Shown here: piece after piece, positions 33,881 through 46,509 of the stretch
Layout: each line of letters begins with the position of its first letter
Position numbering within the stretch: the first letter of the stretch is position 1
Source: Epiperipatus broadwayi
Lineage: Eukaryota > Onychophora > Udeonychophora > Euonychophora > Peripatidae
DNA: 64,000 nt
Assembly (NCBI GenBank): GCA_028023455.1
Contig: JAQFVV010006255.1
Coordinates: 5,932,001 to 5,996,000 of the forward strand
Direction: 5' to 3'
Notes under the pieces: generated by a model
What the model was told of the DNA's origin: nothing
The model's input: only the letters and a program-made list of their open reading frames with translations
Database searches by the model: none
Made by a program: the position numbers and the translations under genes

Positions 33881-35903
33881 ATTATTTGATCATATTGAAA
33901 CATAAAGTAAATTTGAATTCATTTTTCATTTCATAGCATGAAGTAAATTTAAATTATTTCTTCTTTAGCAAGTCAATAAAATATACTCCAAACAAATAGA
34001 CAGATGAATTCTGGATAAATAAAGTATATCAATATATTATTTTAATTATATTGGCAATAAAACAAATGTGTAATATTTTTTCCAAGCTATTGATAAAGTT
34101 GATTTGGAGAACATTTTCTTCCATTAAAATTGTAGAAAGCAGTCTATATTTATTGTATTTTGTCTTATTTTTAAGACTGGCCGTAATTTTGAAACAATTA
34201 ATTATTGCAATCTCTTTTGGTCTAATAGAAAAAAAAATATATCAGGTTTTCAAACTTATTTCAAATAATTCCTTTTATTAATTAAATTGATTGCAGAAGT
34301 TATTTATTTTAAAGTCAGAATGTTATTAAAATGTAATAAATAACATTGGTAATAATTAGAACTAGTGTCACTAATGAATTTAAAATTTATACAATAAAGT
34401 ATTAAAAGTAATAATTAATAGTCAAAAAGTTCGAATTAACAGAAGTTTACAATAGGATAATATAAACATATGCATATCTCAATGTTTGGTCAGATTTCAG
34501 TAACTTTTCCAAGCAAAACACTTTATAATTAATTTCTCACATCTTCCGTGATTATTATTATTTAATAAATAGCTGAACACATACTGAATAACTTTAGCTT
34601 CTTACTTGGACATTTAAAATTGATAAAAAAAAAACTGAAAAACTTTTAAGCTGATTAAATAATAAAGATAATCTAAAGATAGTGAAGTAGTAAATTAGAA
34701 GCAAATTAATGGTTTTTAATTTCCGGTTTTTCCATTACCTTTGCATATGGATTTTACTGCAATATTTGTTGCATAGTTCAACCAATACAATTGAAATATT
34801 ATGTGAATCTTTTAAATATTAGTGTATTTTTTAACCTTTTTAATTGATTTGATTTTCAACTTTTCCTAATCAAGATTAAACGTGATGTTTAGACTGATAA
34901 TTACCATTTAATGAACTCTAATAATTTCATTTAATTATTAAATAAGCCATTTATTTAATTTTAATAAAAATTATTTTCTTAATTAAGATATCTTCATTTT
35001 ATTCAAAATAAACTTGCCATTATTTAAAGTATACTTTTTTATAAAATATTATTTTTAATAATCCCTTTTAAAACTTTCAGTCTTTCACATGTGTGCACAA
35101 ACACTATACTCATACATATATAGTAGATATAAACAATATTTAAAAGCAATGTAGCTCAATTAATTACAAAAAATTTATCTAAATTAAAACTTATAGCAAT
35201 TAGTTATCTTTAAGCTTAATATATCTCAAATTATAACCTCAATCAGTTATTATACTAAATAATATTTCATGAATCACTATTTTAAAGGTATTTATTTTAA
35301 AAGCTAACAAATAAAAACTTTAATGCAAATAAAATAACCATATTTTATACTAAATAAGTTAGTTAATATTTCTTAAGTAATTAATATTCAAACATCTTGA
35401 ATAAATTGTTTTACTAAGTAAATTAAAACATCTAGCTAAGATTTTATATAAATTTAAGCTAAAAAAAATTTTTTTTTAAACATTTACAGAATATATTTAA
35501 CCCATAGGGATTTGTGATTACAGTATAATATATTTAAAACTTAATGCTTGTTTTTTAGTTATTTTTTTACATTAAAAAAACAATCACTTTCATAGATCTT
35601 GATAATTGTTTTATATCTGTTTTGAGGACTTTTCTCTTTGTGTATATAATGTTTTAAATTTTGACTTTTTTTCTATGATAAGTTTGGCTTTCTTCTGTGA
35701 TAAGATTCATTTGCAACTATTTGCTAGTTCAATTACTATAAAAGTTGTTTATTTAATGATAAATTTTATATTATCATTTTTTTTTTTTTAAATTATTATT
35801 GTCACTTGATGCATTTGTTTTACATTTTTATGAAAATAGTTATTTTGAAAATGCTATATTATTTTTAATTTTATTTATTTTAAAATACATTTTTGTTTTA
35901 TAG
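33881..35903. other. Intronic AT-rich sequence, nothing recognised
   Basis: No gene, RNA or transposon feature recognised between the Penelope element and ABHD exon 35904. The last 30 bases are the T-rich polypyrimidine tract and TATAG acceptor. Confidence 0.5.
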
Positions 35904-36431
35904 ATTTAAAAACACCATATGAAGCCAAATTTGTGCCTGTCAGTAATAAGTGTCGAATATGGACTGTGTATTTTAATCCATCCAATTCAGTACTAACGCC
36001 CTTAGTCTTAATCCATGGTTTTGGTGGGGGAATTGGTTTGTGGGCTCAGAATTTTGATGCTCTTTGTAAGCACCGTCCTCTATATGCATTTGATCTTTTA
36101 GGCTTTGGACGCAGTTCTCGGCCAATATTTCAACAAGATGCTATGCAAGCTGAGATGCAATTTGTAGATTCAATAGAAGAATGGCGTCAAGCAATGAAAT
36201 TAAACTTTTTCATTTTATTAGGTCATAGTCTTGGAGGATTTTTGGCTACATCATATGCTTTAAAATATCCATCTAGGGTAAAAAAGTTGATCTTAGTTGA
36301 TCCTTGGGGATTTCCAGAGAGACCAATTGATGCAGATCATCCTGCCAATCTTCCTCTTTGGTTACGATTTATTGGATATGCACTACAACCATTTAATCCC
36401 TTAGCTGCACTAAGAGCATCTGGACCTTTAG
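35904..36431 (+). CDS. ABHD4/ABHD5: ABHD4/5-like hydrolase, central exon (528 bp)
   Basis: Encodes the alpha/beta-hydrolase core. [20 protein letters not shown] holds the oxyanion-hole [19 protein letters not shown] is the signature loop. VDSIEEWR leads to [20 protein letters not shown] with the nucleophile elbow GHSLGG, then [11 protein letters not shown]. The elbow Ser is present, as in ABHD4; vertebrate ABHD5 has Asn there and is a co-activator of ATGL lipase rather than a hydrolase (family knowledge). Acyl-lipid hydrolase activity on N-acyl phospholipids is therefore plausible but inferred. Acceptor TTTTATAG ends at 35903; donor GTAAGT starts at 36432. It completes the His codon split from exon 16261-16337 and ends one base into a Gly codon. 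Confidence 0.95.
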
Positions 36432-37199
36432 GTAAGTAGTTTTGAATTAATAATTTATATTTTGCAGTAGATCTTTGATTATCTATACTTATTGGGAACA
36501 AATATTGTTCAGAGAAGTCAATAATTCCAATAATTAAACATACAAACAGAAAATAAATATATTTATACAAAGTTATTACTATCTGCATTTTAAAATAGTA
36601 TATTATTTTCAAAAAGTGATTTAGGAAATCATTTGCAAGGTTATTATTATTTATATCTTAAAATAGTATATTACTTTGAAAAAATGATTTAGGAAATAAT
36701 TTGTAAATAATAAACAGATCATTTTAGCAAATAATAAGGCATATTCAAAAATTAAACAGTTTTAAATGAAGTCAGTTTTAAAATGTTTAAAATTATGTGT
36801 AGATATCATTATTCTGAAATACACGAATTAAAAAATTTCAATTCTTCAAAGATTTTTTAGGCTGGACAGCATTTTTTTAGTGCTCTCATTAATGAAAAAA
36901 ATGAATTGTCAAAAAATCAGAATAAAACTTTGTGAAATCAAAAACTGCAATTTTATGGTACAAGTTTATTTTTAAAACAATTTGACAACAGAAAAAATAT
37001 GATGAAAACTTAATATTCCAATCTATGAAAATATGTATCCTACAGACAATAGTTTTTTTTTTTTTTTACAAAAGGACTGTCTTAAAAATTTAATTAAGTT
37101 TTATTATCAAATTTGTTGATGTATTTGTCATTCATAATTTATTCATAATCATGTTAATATAATAAATTTAATTGACAAAGTTAAATTTGCTCTTTGTCT
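36432..37199. other. Intronic AT-rich sequence, nothing recognised
   Basis: Contains a short direct duplication of 'aaatagtatattattttcaaaaa' type (about 36594-36680). No other feature seen. Confidence 0.45.
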
Positions 37200-37382
37200 G
37201 CAGGTCCTGATGAGATACCAAGAGGAGGTTCAAAATATATAGTGATACGTTAGCTTTAAAAAATTTGGGATTTTTTTTTAGGAATATATGAAGTTGTGCC
37301 ACCTATAAGTGCTTCTATTGTTCCAGGGTTTAAAAATAAAGGAAATAGTCAAGATTACAGTAATTATCATGAAAAATCATTA

Positions 37383-37853
37383 TTAAAACAGGCAAAACTC
37401 TATACGTATTGCCACTCAGTGCAAGCCAGAGTAATCAATGGATGCCAGAAGACTTGTGCATAAAATTCCCATCTATTGCTTACTCATCCAGTATCCCCAG
37501 ACTAGTTTCTGGCTTGTGGCCTTCGTCAATGAGGAGCTTTGTATCTGAGAGCACTGCATCTAGACCTTAGGATCTAATGCAACCCTCCAGCAGCCACCTT
37601 TTATCTCTACTTAACTACAAAACTATGAGACTCAAATTGAAAATACTATAATATTTTCAATCTAAGCTCATCGACTTATATAGTCTTATAGGTCTGAACT
37701 TAGTTCAAGTACTTATACATTTTGGTATTGTTGATTCTTTAATAACCATAGCCACCCCTATCCTATTAGGCAGGATTAGTTTTAAGCCAATAACATCACA
37801 TGATCACCATTTCTTATGCCTGCTCTTGGTGAACATGTGATGTTTATTGACTT
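37383..37853 (-). mobile_element. Hammerhead-ribozyme retroelement monomer, lineage B
   Basis: A single about 471-bp unit flanked by the perfect 11-bp repeat AAAAATCATTA (37372-37382 and 37854-37864), inserted in a LINE RT domain. Read on the - strand it has the same order as the 457-bp units at 50.6-51.6 kb: a GTGATCATGTGATG-type block, a GGTGGCTATGG-type block, the CCTAAG(A/G)TCTAG-type block, the ribozyme, and a terminal segment ending GCCTGTTTT. No coding frame. It forms a subfamily with the copy at 60.0 kb, with which it shares the end AAAACAGGCAAAACTC. Confidence 0.8.
37483..37549 (-). ncRNA. Hammerhead ribozyme, lineage B, mutated core
   Basis: On the - strand: stem I, core TTGACGA (consensus CUGANGA; the first C is T), stem II GGC/GCC with a CACAA loop, GAAA, CTAGTC, TGGGGA and the closing stem. 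The C-to-U change at the first core position should cripple cleavage. Confidence 0.7.
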
Positions 37854-39382
37854 AAAAATCATTACTATCAATTATAGCAAAAGTACTTTCAAAGATTCAT
37901 TGAATAAGTTGGTTTCAGACGAATGCAAGAAATCAAAAATGAAGAATGATTTATATATTGCTTTTATTGATTTGGTCAAGACATATAACTCAATTAATCA
38001 AATAAGTCTATACCACTGTTTGATATTAGTTGGTTGTCCACCAAATTTTATTTGTATTATACAGCTTCTATGTAGTGAGAGGAAGTGTTATTACTTCAAG
38101 TTGAAAATGTAAAGGATTTGAAAGGAAAACTGGTGTTAAATGGGAATATAAATTTGATTTGATTTTTATGACTGTGGTCTTTGGAAGTGTTTATGAGCAG
38201 CTTAATGAATCAGGGATTAAGATATGACAGGTTTGGTATTCGAAAAGTGAAAACCAAAACTTCTGTGTTTTGAATTCTTTATTTATAATATATTGATGAT
38301 TATTATCTTTGTCAGTTCAAGAACGATCTAAAATTCTAAAAACGATCTACAGAATGTATTTAATATTTTAATGCAGTATATAAAAAATTTGGTTTAGTAA
38401 TTAATGTTCAAAAAACTGAAATTCTTTATCAGTTATTAATGGAAGAAAAAAAAATTGTAGCAATTCTTAGCTTAGATGATTATCATCTTGAGAAAGCTGA
38501 TATTAATATATTGGTAGTTTTTTTAATAGAAAAATGGATTTAGAAGTTGAGGTATAGCAGAGTTCAATGTGCTTCTTGTGCTTGGTATATCATAACAGTA
38601 AAATAACTACTGCACCTAAATTAACTGTATATAGTATTGTTATTTTACCTAATTTATTATATAGAAGTGCGGCTTGTACTTCTATTGATATAACATAAAA
38701 GCATCTTTAATTGAAAAGTGCTCCATAAAATTTTAAAAATACAATAGCAAAATCATAAGATCAATCACTTTGTTGGATGCAATAGTATAGAATTCATTAT
38801 TATAAAATCATATCTTTGTTGAATTGAACATGTGAAATGAATGAATAATACAAGATTTTTTAAGTATATTTTATAGAGAACTTAAGTATGATTTTTATGG
38901 CAAAGGCAGACTATTTAAAAAAAAATACAGTATTGATTGTTTCATTGGGAAAAAATAGAATGATAGATCAACATATCCTATATGTGGATGTACTATACTT
39001 GTGATTCATAGATTGATTTGCATAATTATTACAAAATTCATCTCTTATTATTATTATTATTATTTTTTTTCTCTTGGGCTTTGGGCTGTTTGTTCATTAA
39101 TCATGAGTGATTCGTAATTTTAAACAATTTTTTAAAATATGATATTCAAAGTTGATGGTATATTTTGAATCTGTGGCAATGATTTACATTTTTTATTATT
39201 GTAATTATTTGATTAATTGGTTTCACATTTGTAAAATTTTATTCCATCTATAATGGAAAATAGCAGTATATCAAAATGTTAGTGATAATATTTTATTGAA
39301 TGATTTATTTATTATTAGATTTTTGTAATTATAAAAAAAAAATTAACTTTGAAAAATTACAAATTATAGTTTTTAACTTGTA

Positions 39383-39490
39383 ACAGTCATTAAGGAATTA
39401 TCCTTTATACATGCACTGTATAGATTTAAACACTTCACAGTCATTAAGGAATTGCCCTTTATATATTTACTGTATAGATTTAAACACTTC
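39383..39490. repeat. Tandem duplication, 2 x 54 bp
   Basis: The unit begins ACAGTCATTAAGGAATT and ends TAAACACTTC; the second copy starts at 39437. The copies differ at a few positions. Confidence 0.8.
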
Positions 39491-40154
39491 AGAAATACTC
39501 TCCTTTCAAATACAGGTGATTCCTTATTGTGACAAATTAAAAACACAATGCTATAAATAAATAACTCATTATAAATTATTACATTATTCATCATTTTACT
39601 TTAAATGAGAAAGTGACTACTTTCATCTTCTCTCACCTCTTTTTTAAATTGTTCTATCAATTTTTATTTGTTATAATTTTATTCATCTTAGGACATCCAT
39701 TAACCTTTAAATTTTAGTGAAAGTACAAAGTCTCAATATTCATTTATTAAAAAAAGGATACATTGCATAACAGAGCATGTTTTTTTAAAGACCAAAAAAA
39801 AAAGGAAAAAATAATCCTATTTTATATGCTAAAAGTTTACATGCTTATTGATTATTAAACTATGACTGTAGTTTTATGACTATTTATTTTAAACTACTAT
39901 ACTTTTTGTCCAGTGAACTTATTATCAAAATGATTTTTTTAAAAAATATATCTTCAAATAACAATTGGAAATAAATGCATTGAGCATGACTATTAATTCT
40001 ACGTAACGACCTGACAGTGCAATTTTTTTTTTTTTGAGAATGCTGATGGGGTGATAGTTTAAATAATTGATGATTAGAATTATAGTGTTTTCTTTAGTTA
40101 TAATCATTCAGTATATAAAAGTACTAAAATGGCTTTTTTTTTTTGTTTTTCATA

Positions 40155-40262
40155 TGTCATAGCATCGGCCGGGACGCGAACCCACAACCGTCTGCAACCA
40201 ACTACTTGCTTGCATGGCGGCTGCGATACCTCTCGGTTAACAACGCAAGACAATTGCAACAA
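40155..40262 (-). mobile_element. tRNA-derived SINE head or tRNA pseudogene
   Basis: A GC-rich island in very AT-rich intron. On the - strand TTAACCGAGAGG (40229-40240) resembles a polymerase III A box and GGTTCGCGTCC (40172-40182) resembles the B box, in the right order and about 46 nt apart. I cannot fold a convincing full cloverleaf or read an anticodon, so a SINE 5' head is more likely than a working tRNA. Confidence 0.55.
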
Positions 40263-41517
40263 ACAAGCCTCTATTTAAAATCTCATTTTATTTTTTATTT
40301 CTATAAAAATATAATTATTAAGCATAACATACATTTTAGAAAACATTAATATATATATATAAATAATAGTTGCTCATGTTTTAAAACATAATTTAAATTA
40401 CAATGAACTCTTGTTCTATCATTTTCAAGGAACTAGGGAAAAATAAATAATAGAATGGAATATCATTAAAATTTATAGATAAAAGATAATTATTTAGTGA
40501 TACATTCATTGAAATACTGTCCATGTAAAATAGAATAATGCAATAAAGATACTGCTAGAACATTCCACAGATATTGCAAAATGTGTGCATAATAAATATA
40601 AAGTGCAATACATATAATTTTAATATCACAATAATTTATGTATGTGGTCTAGTATTATTTGGTACAATGTTGGAGCAGCAGCCTTTGGAGCATGGATTAT
40701 GGCTCAACTCTGATTTTTATAGTGCTTGAACTTCTGATGAACTTCCGAGCAATACTGTTGAACTTTCGAGCAATAAACCATTTAATTAATTTATTTATTT
40801 TGTATGTTCAAAAAAATCAGATTATTTTCTAAATAAATAGTCTTATCTAATCATTAATTTGTTATAAAATATAATTTTTTAATTGTTTTAGTTTTATTAA
40901 TGGGAAAAAAATTAACTTTTATTTTACACTTTAAATGACATCTGAAAATTGAAGAATTTGTAAATGTTTCACTTTAAAAGAAAAGCAAAAATTGTACAAA
41001 CAAATAAAAACTTATCTTATTAAAGAACTAATAGCTAAAGGAAAAAAAAAATTTTTTTAATAAAAATGTTCAAATTTAAAAAAAAAAGCTCTATATGGAA
41101 AAATATTACATTAGCCTTGTGATTTGTCATGGATATTCAAATAATGATTGATCTCTAAAAAAAAATGGACTAAAAAAAACCAGAAAAACAATACATCGTA
41201 TACTGCATCATTTTTAAAAAATACTAAATTTTAATGAAAATGATTTTTTCATTTTAATTTTTAAATGTAATTTTAAATTAAAAATAAATTTTTATTATGA
41301 TTATTTACAATTTAATAATTTATTTGAATAACAAATCTTTTAAATGTAATCATTAATTTAAAAAAAAAAAATTTGATATTGTATAAATTGCAATTATTTT
41401 GAATAGATAGTTAGACTGTTATCGATGTTTTTTTATTAGATATATTTATCTTTTTTTTCTCATTGCTTATAAAGGGTATTCTTTCTTTATCTGTTATAAT
41501 GAGATTAACATTATATA
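40263..41517. other. Intronic AT-rich sequence, nothing recognised
   Basis: One small internal duplication of 'gaacttctgatgaacttccgagcaata' type near 40725-40785; otherwise no feature. Confidence 0.45.
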
Positions 41518-41617
41518 CAAGATGAACCAAAAGTATGTTTATAATATTGGCCGGAGACAGAATGTCTTTCATCAACCTTGCAATATTCAGTAATTTATGT
41601 GTTTTTGGATCATCCTG
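41518..41617. mobile_element. Very short mariner-like MITE
   Basis: The ends CAAGATGAACCAAAA and (reverse complement) CAGGATGATCCAAAA form inverted repeats flanked by TA (41516-41517 and 41618-41619). This resembles the 'TACAGGGTGxCCCAAAA' ends of Tc1/mariner elements. Only about 100 bp long, no coding capacity. Confidence 0.5.
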
Positions 41618-42699
41618 TATTTATATATCTATAGATAAACAATATTTATATTTGAGCACACTATTGCAAATAATAAGCTTTATGATCATTATTCAACATA
41701 AAATAACAGAGTAGACCTCATTCACTACACATGTATATTGATTAAACAGTCTTGTTGAATGTTAGAGTTTTTAAAACTTGTCAACTATGCTAAAATAATT
41801 TTTCAAACTTTATTTTTAAGTATCTTTAAACAATCTATTTGTTTCACAAGTTGAAGATAAACTAATACACAATTGTGCTTATATTTTCTCTCTTTACTAA
41901 AAACCACCATTCTTTTTTTTCATTGTCTAATTTATTTTGCTTATTAGAAAAGTGTGTTAATTGAACTCATGAGATTTTTCATTAGAAATATGTCTTTTAT
42001 AATTAGGAACATTATCCTGCATAGTTATCATATTCGAAAATGTTTTTTTGGATTGATTCTCTGCTGAGAATGAAAAAAAAAATCAGTTTGGTCAATTTAA
42101 TAAAATGTATTAACTTATTTTAGTGCTCGAATATCAATTATTTTTGACCAACTGACATTTTAATTTTTTTTATTAGAACATTCATTACTTATTAATATGG
42201 AGGAAGTTATATGAATTAGTATCTTGAATATTAAATATAAATTGTTAATAAACTTTCTTTCACATTATCAATTCTGTATAAGAAATTGTTGTTGAAGATT
42301 CTTCCTTTTTGTTAGTCAATACTCATTTTAAATTAATTCACTTTGTTTCAAATATTTTTTTATTTTTTATTGCTTTATAGTCTTAAAAAAGGAAGTTCTT
42401 TAAAACTAGTATAAAATAAAATAAAATATGATATGAACGAAATAATATATTTCTTATTTAATTCATTAATGTGCATTATTACATATTAATAATTATACAT
42501 GCCTGTTTATAGCTTCTTTTTTTTGAGTGATATAGAAAAAAGAAGCTATGGATCAGAGAAACTGGATCATATTTGTTAAAGACCTTCATCTTGAAATGGA
42601 TTGATATTGATTGAAAATGATAATATCTGTGGTTCACAAAACTGTTATAAATTGTAAATAGCAAAAATGTATATTTAAAATAGATAATTATATTTTTAT

Positions 42700-43440
42700 A
42701 TTTTTCTTAATGGTTTTTTTAAACTTATGACAATGTAGATAGTTAGTCTACAAAAGCACAAATATTGGAAGTATAAGTGGAATGGGATTCATTATAAATA
42801 AAAAATGCAGGAACAACATTGTGCAGAATAATGATATGTCTGATAGAGTAGCAATATTAATTATTCAACTAATTGTGATAAAATAGAGGATTTTTATATG
42901 GATGTACAAAATACTTTTGATCAGACCAAACATGTTATAGTGGTAGAATTGATAAACGATTGAAAGATGAAAGTGTTGTGGATCACTTTGATTATGATGA
43001 TAGAAATGAGAGAAAACATAACTTGTGGAGTTTGAATTCTTTCTTTGGTAAAATGGTAAACATAATATAAGAACAATAAAGAGACTTCAGATTGCTTTAC
43101 GAAGTATATAGAGAAATGTATGTTAGGAATAACAAGAAAGGATTGAAAATGAAATAGATGAGAAAACAAACAGGTGTTACTGACTTCATTGAAAGAATTA
43201 AGAGACTGAAGTGGAGCTGGGCTGGAGATATTGCTAAAAGAGATGAACAGTTGAAATCCTAGACTATATTTCAAGGGATTGTAAAAAACCTAGAAAGAGA
43301 CCACATAAGATATGGGTAAATGAAATAAGGAAGTTTGCTGATATGATATGGAAAAGAAAGGCTAGAGATTGAAGAGACAGGATTAAATTTGGGGAGACAT
43401 TCATTTCCTGCAATGGATCAGTAATGGTTGAAAATGAGAA
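42700..43440 (+). mobile_element. RTE-like LINE relic (endonuclease start and RT C-terminus)
   Basis: Near 42780-42850 a broken frame reads GIHYK then SDRVAILI.IQL, recalling the APE endonuclease of RTE-type LINEs ('GVGFIVNKK...SDRVxxxxL'). Near 43150-43380 broken frames read TGVTDFIERIKRLKWSWAGD and RKRPHKIWVNEIRKFADM. These match the C-terminal part of RTE-like RT proteins ('RTGVTDVVExIxxLKWxWAGHVAR' and 'GRPPxRWxDDIxxxAG'). The RT palm is deleted between them. Heavily decayed. Confidence 0.65.
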
Positions 43441-43722
43441 TGAGATATCTGTCTCCTTTTATTATTCTTTTGTATTTTATTATTATAAATAATATAATAA
43501 TATTTTGAAACAAAAAAAAAAAAGGTCATTGAATAATAAACGATTATCTAAAATACAAACTCACTTTAAATATAAAGTTTACAATTTTACTTTTTTTTTA
43601 AATGAATTTTTAATAATTAAATAATTTCTGTGTATTATTAAAGATTTATGTTTATGTAAATGAAAATATAAACATTTTGTGGAATTACTATAAAAATTAT
43701 GTAATAATATATAATTTTTCAG

Positions 43723-43834
43723 GCCCCAAATTAGTGGAAAGGTTTCGTCCTGATCTTCAAATAAAATTTTCAAATTTAGGAGACAACAATATCATTTCTC
43801 AATATATATACCATTGCAATGCTCAGACACCAAG
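43723..43834 (+). CDS. ABHD4/ABHD5: ABHD4/5-like hydrolase, exon after the core (112 bp)
   Basis: Encodes GPKLVERFRPDLQIKFSN followed by ISQYIYHCNAQTP. This is the lid-region segment conserved in ABHD4/ABHD5 ('LVQRxRPDFKxKF...xxEYIYHCNxQxPSGETAF'). Acceptor TTTTTCAG ends at 43722; donor GTAAGA begins at 43835. It completes the Gly codon split at 36431 and leaves two bases of a Ser codon for the exon at 53337. The flanking introns are 7.3 and 9.5 kb. Confidence 0.93.
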
Positions 43835-44219
43835 GTAAGATAATTTATTTTTTTAAAAAAAGGTATTATAAATTGATTTTACATAAATTGAATTGCTCTA
43901 ATTTAAATCGTTATATGAAGTAAATTACAAAAATAAAATTATTATTAATTATATATTGACATCATCATCATCATTTTTCAAAAGATTTTGGTCTTCTACT
44001 AAATATGGTTATAGTTTTTTTCTTTGACCATATGCAAAGAAGTTGGATACAAATTATAATACAGATATATGATGAACTAATAGGAATAATGCTTTTACAT
44101 TTTTTTTGTATGTGGCAGAAATTAAATATTTACATCTATTTTATATATATATAAACAAAAATAAAAAATACATTGCATATATATATATAAAACCCCAATC
44201 TATTATTTGATATCTTTTG

Positions 44220-46300
44220 AAGATTTTTTAATCGGACTATTAGAGGTTACTATATCACATTGAAAGTTAGATGATATTCGCATTTAAGACCAGATGTCCA
44301 TGAACATATTATGATTAGCAACTTTTTTATCTCTTTGACAAATAAGTTCTAATTAGTTAGAAAAAGGATTAGGATGCTGCTGCAGATTATTGATATATTT
44401 AAAAGTTCATCTTGTGCCCCACAGCACATATAGGATGCTAAAATACTCTTAGAATGGGATTTGAAACTTGCAAATATAATGAAAGATTATGCATATGAAA
44501 AATACATGAAGTTTCAGATTCTTTGCATTTTGAAAGTGTCTTTTATATCTGAAGAAATACGAGATAGAATGCAATTCAAGTTTTATTTTTAATAGAAAAT
44601 CGAAGTATTTTGGCTCAAGGGATCAGAATTTAAATTTACAGCGTAGTTGTTTATTTATTATATTAAATATGGGTTTATGATTATCTTGTAAAGAAGAATA
44701 TAGTAATGTATGAACCTCCTAATAGTTGAATTTTTTTTTGGGAAACACAATTTAAGATTTTGGATGGCAAGCAGTGGTGTAAGAAAGTTTTCAAATATCC
44801 AGGATATGGAGGCGGTCTCTCTGTAGTGGTAATTTTGCTAGCTATTTTTAAGTTTAAGAAGTCTTTAGCATTTGATGAAATCATGTTGAAAGTCTTTTGA
44901 ATTATGAATATATGAAGATAGTGTAATAAGAACATTGAAGTCATTTAGTGAGACTACTGCTTTTTTCCCCCCAAAGCAACTTTCTTCAAAATGAATAAAT
45001 ATGATTGGCAAATTTTTTTGTATATAATAATTTTTGTCTATGGCTAAAATATTAAATGGTGATATTTTTTTATAAAGTAAGAGATAAGATTTTACCGAGT
45101 TAACTATATTTTCTATTCTACATATTAATTTTTCTTGAATTAATGTCTTCGTTGCTGTATGACTCAAATAAAAATGAAGCCTAGCTCATCTTTAAAATAT
45201 AGCCTTGCTCACCTTTAAAATATTTTCTAAGGCATTTCCCTGCTGAATATATTTGCCAAGGATATGATTTCTCCATATTAACAACTAGCATAAATTTATT
45301 TGTATAATCCGTAAATAATTTGTGTAGTTGTAGGATTTATTTTTTGGATGAAACCAAAACTGAGATATCATCCAGCTAAGCAATGCATGAAATACTGCTT
45401 TTTATCGGGATGTAAATCCCATGTAATTTGTTTTCAATTGTTTTAATCAGAGAGTTAATATATATGATAAATAAAAGGACACTTAATGGGGGTTTATAGC
45501 AGTGTGCAATAATCATGTACATGTGTTTCTATTGAGTGTAATACATATTTCACTGTTTATAGATAAACTCTAAGAAAAAGGGTAATTGCTAACATATTAA
45601 CTAGTCTTTCTACTGTAATCATGCCAAGAGCTAACTTAATGTCAGTTGAATTACCATTGGACTGATATTTTTTATTTCTTACTGTATCTATAACTGTTCC
45701 AAAAAAAAAAAAAAAAAAAGCTACTTTCTATTAGTAGATGAACTTTTTTATATAAATTGCATTTTTGATAATAGTGGCAATAAAAAAGGCTCAATTTTAT
45801 CTTAAACTACAGACTCTAGCATCTTTAAACCGAGGGGGTCCATTGATATTGGTCATAAATTCTTCAGTGTAGTGATCTTTTCTTTGTATTTTTTTATAGG
45901 TATAAGAGATATTGGATAGAGACCTTGGTTTTTATATATAACTTTCCATATGATGTTGAATCTTCAAATAGATACTGTTTTACTTACCAAGTCTTTTCCA
46001 TCTCCTGCTTCAGTCATTTAAATTAGAATAGAGATCAGTTGTAAGTCTCTCAAGCCATCAGTCACCTTCCTATAGTTACTGTACTAATGGGATTGTGTGC
46101 TTTTGGAACTACATTTACAGCTACTAATTGTATGCCCAACATTTCTGAGACCTATTTTTTTAAAAAGCTCAGGCCCCTTGAGAATTAAGAAAGCAGTGTT
46201 CTGGGAATAGTTTGAAGAATGGCAGTCCTTAGTTGTGATCTTAAGGCAGTATTATTACTGAGTCACTTTGAAACTGATTTAAGACAGGAGTTTCAACTAA
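44220..46300 (-). mobile_element. L1/Tx1-like LINE relic, second copy
   Basis: Read on the - strand in several frames: a motif 1 remnant (ISMDPLGLKMLE near 45850, then DKIEPFLLPLLS), motif B (PLSVLLFIIYINSL near 45490), the segment LHGIYIPIKSSISC, and motif C as LDDISVLVSS near 45375. The order and wording follow the LINE at 25.6-30.3 kb, where these are PQGSPLSPLLFILYI, LPGLYIPG and SYMDDVAVF. A thumb/C-terminal stretch is suggested at 44680-44940. All frames are broken. Limits are approximate. Confidence 0.65.
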
Positions 46301-46509
46301 TAAAGATTATATCTTTGGGTAATTCTATTTAGGAATGATCTGCATATTGTGAAAGTAGGAAGTGGTGTGGGAAATGTGATCTTAAAATTGTGTGACTCAT
46401 ATATTCTGGCTAGATTGTCATCTCTGGTGGATTATTCATTAAATAATAAAAAATAATTATTAATAAAAGTGGTGGCAATAGTAGTATTAAAAATAAATAT
46501 TATAAAGTA

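Larger units (their letters stand above)
37200..39060 (+). mobile_element. CR1/Jockey-like LINE relic with nested hammerhead element
   Basis: The RT region starts with GPDEIPRGGSKYI (motif 0, usual 'GPDxIPxExxK') near 37203. After a frameshift come YEVVPPISASIVPGFKNKGN and SQDYSNYHEKSLL (motif 1). The reading is then interrupted by the 471-bp hammerhead element at 37383-37853. It resumes with DLYIAFIDLVKTYNSI (motif A, 37950-38000), a motif C remnant (about 38290-38310), FGLVINVQKTEIL (about 38395-38420) and the C-terminal PICGCTILVIHRL finger remnant (about 38971-39040). Stops and frameshifts abound. Same family as 3490-4965 and 46510-47600. Confidence 0.8.

Noticed and set aside
37203-37215. 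'CTGATGAG' string near a possible acceptor, as another hammerhead or an ABHD exon
   Set aside because: It encodes GPDEIP of the LINE RT (motif 0); there is no GAAA or stem at hammerhead spacing, and the ABHD phases join exons 36431 and 43723 without it.
37816-38112. 98-residue frame as one gene
   Set aside because: Its first part lies in the hammerhead element and its second part is the LINE RT; it is a chance fusion across a nested insertion.
40155-40262. Functional tRNA gene
   Set aside because: A and B boxes are present, but I could not build a full cloverleaf or anticodon stem; reported as a SINE head or pseudogene instead.
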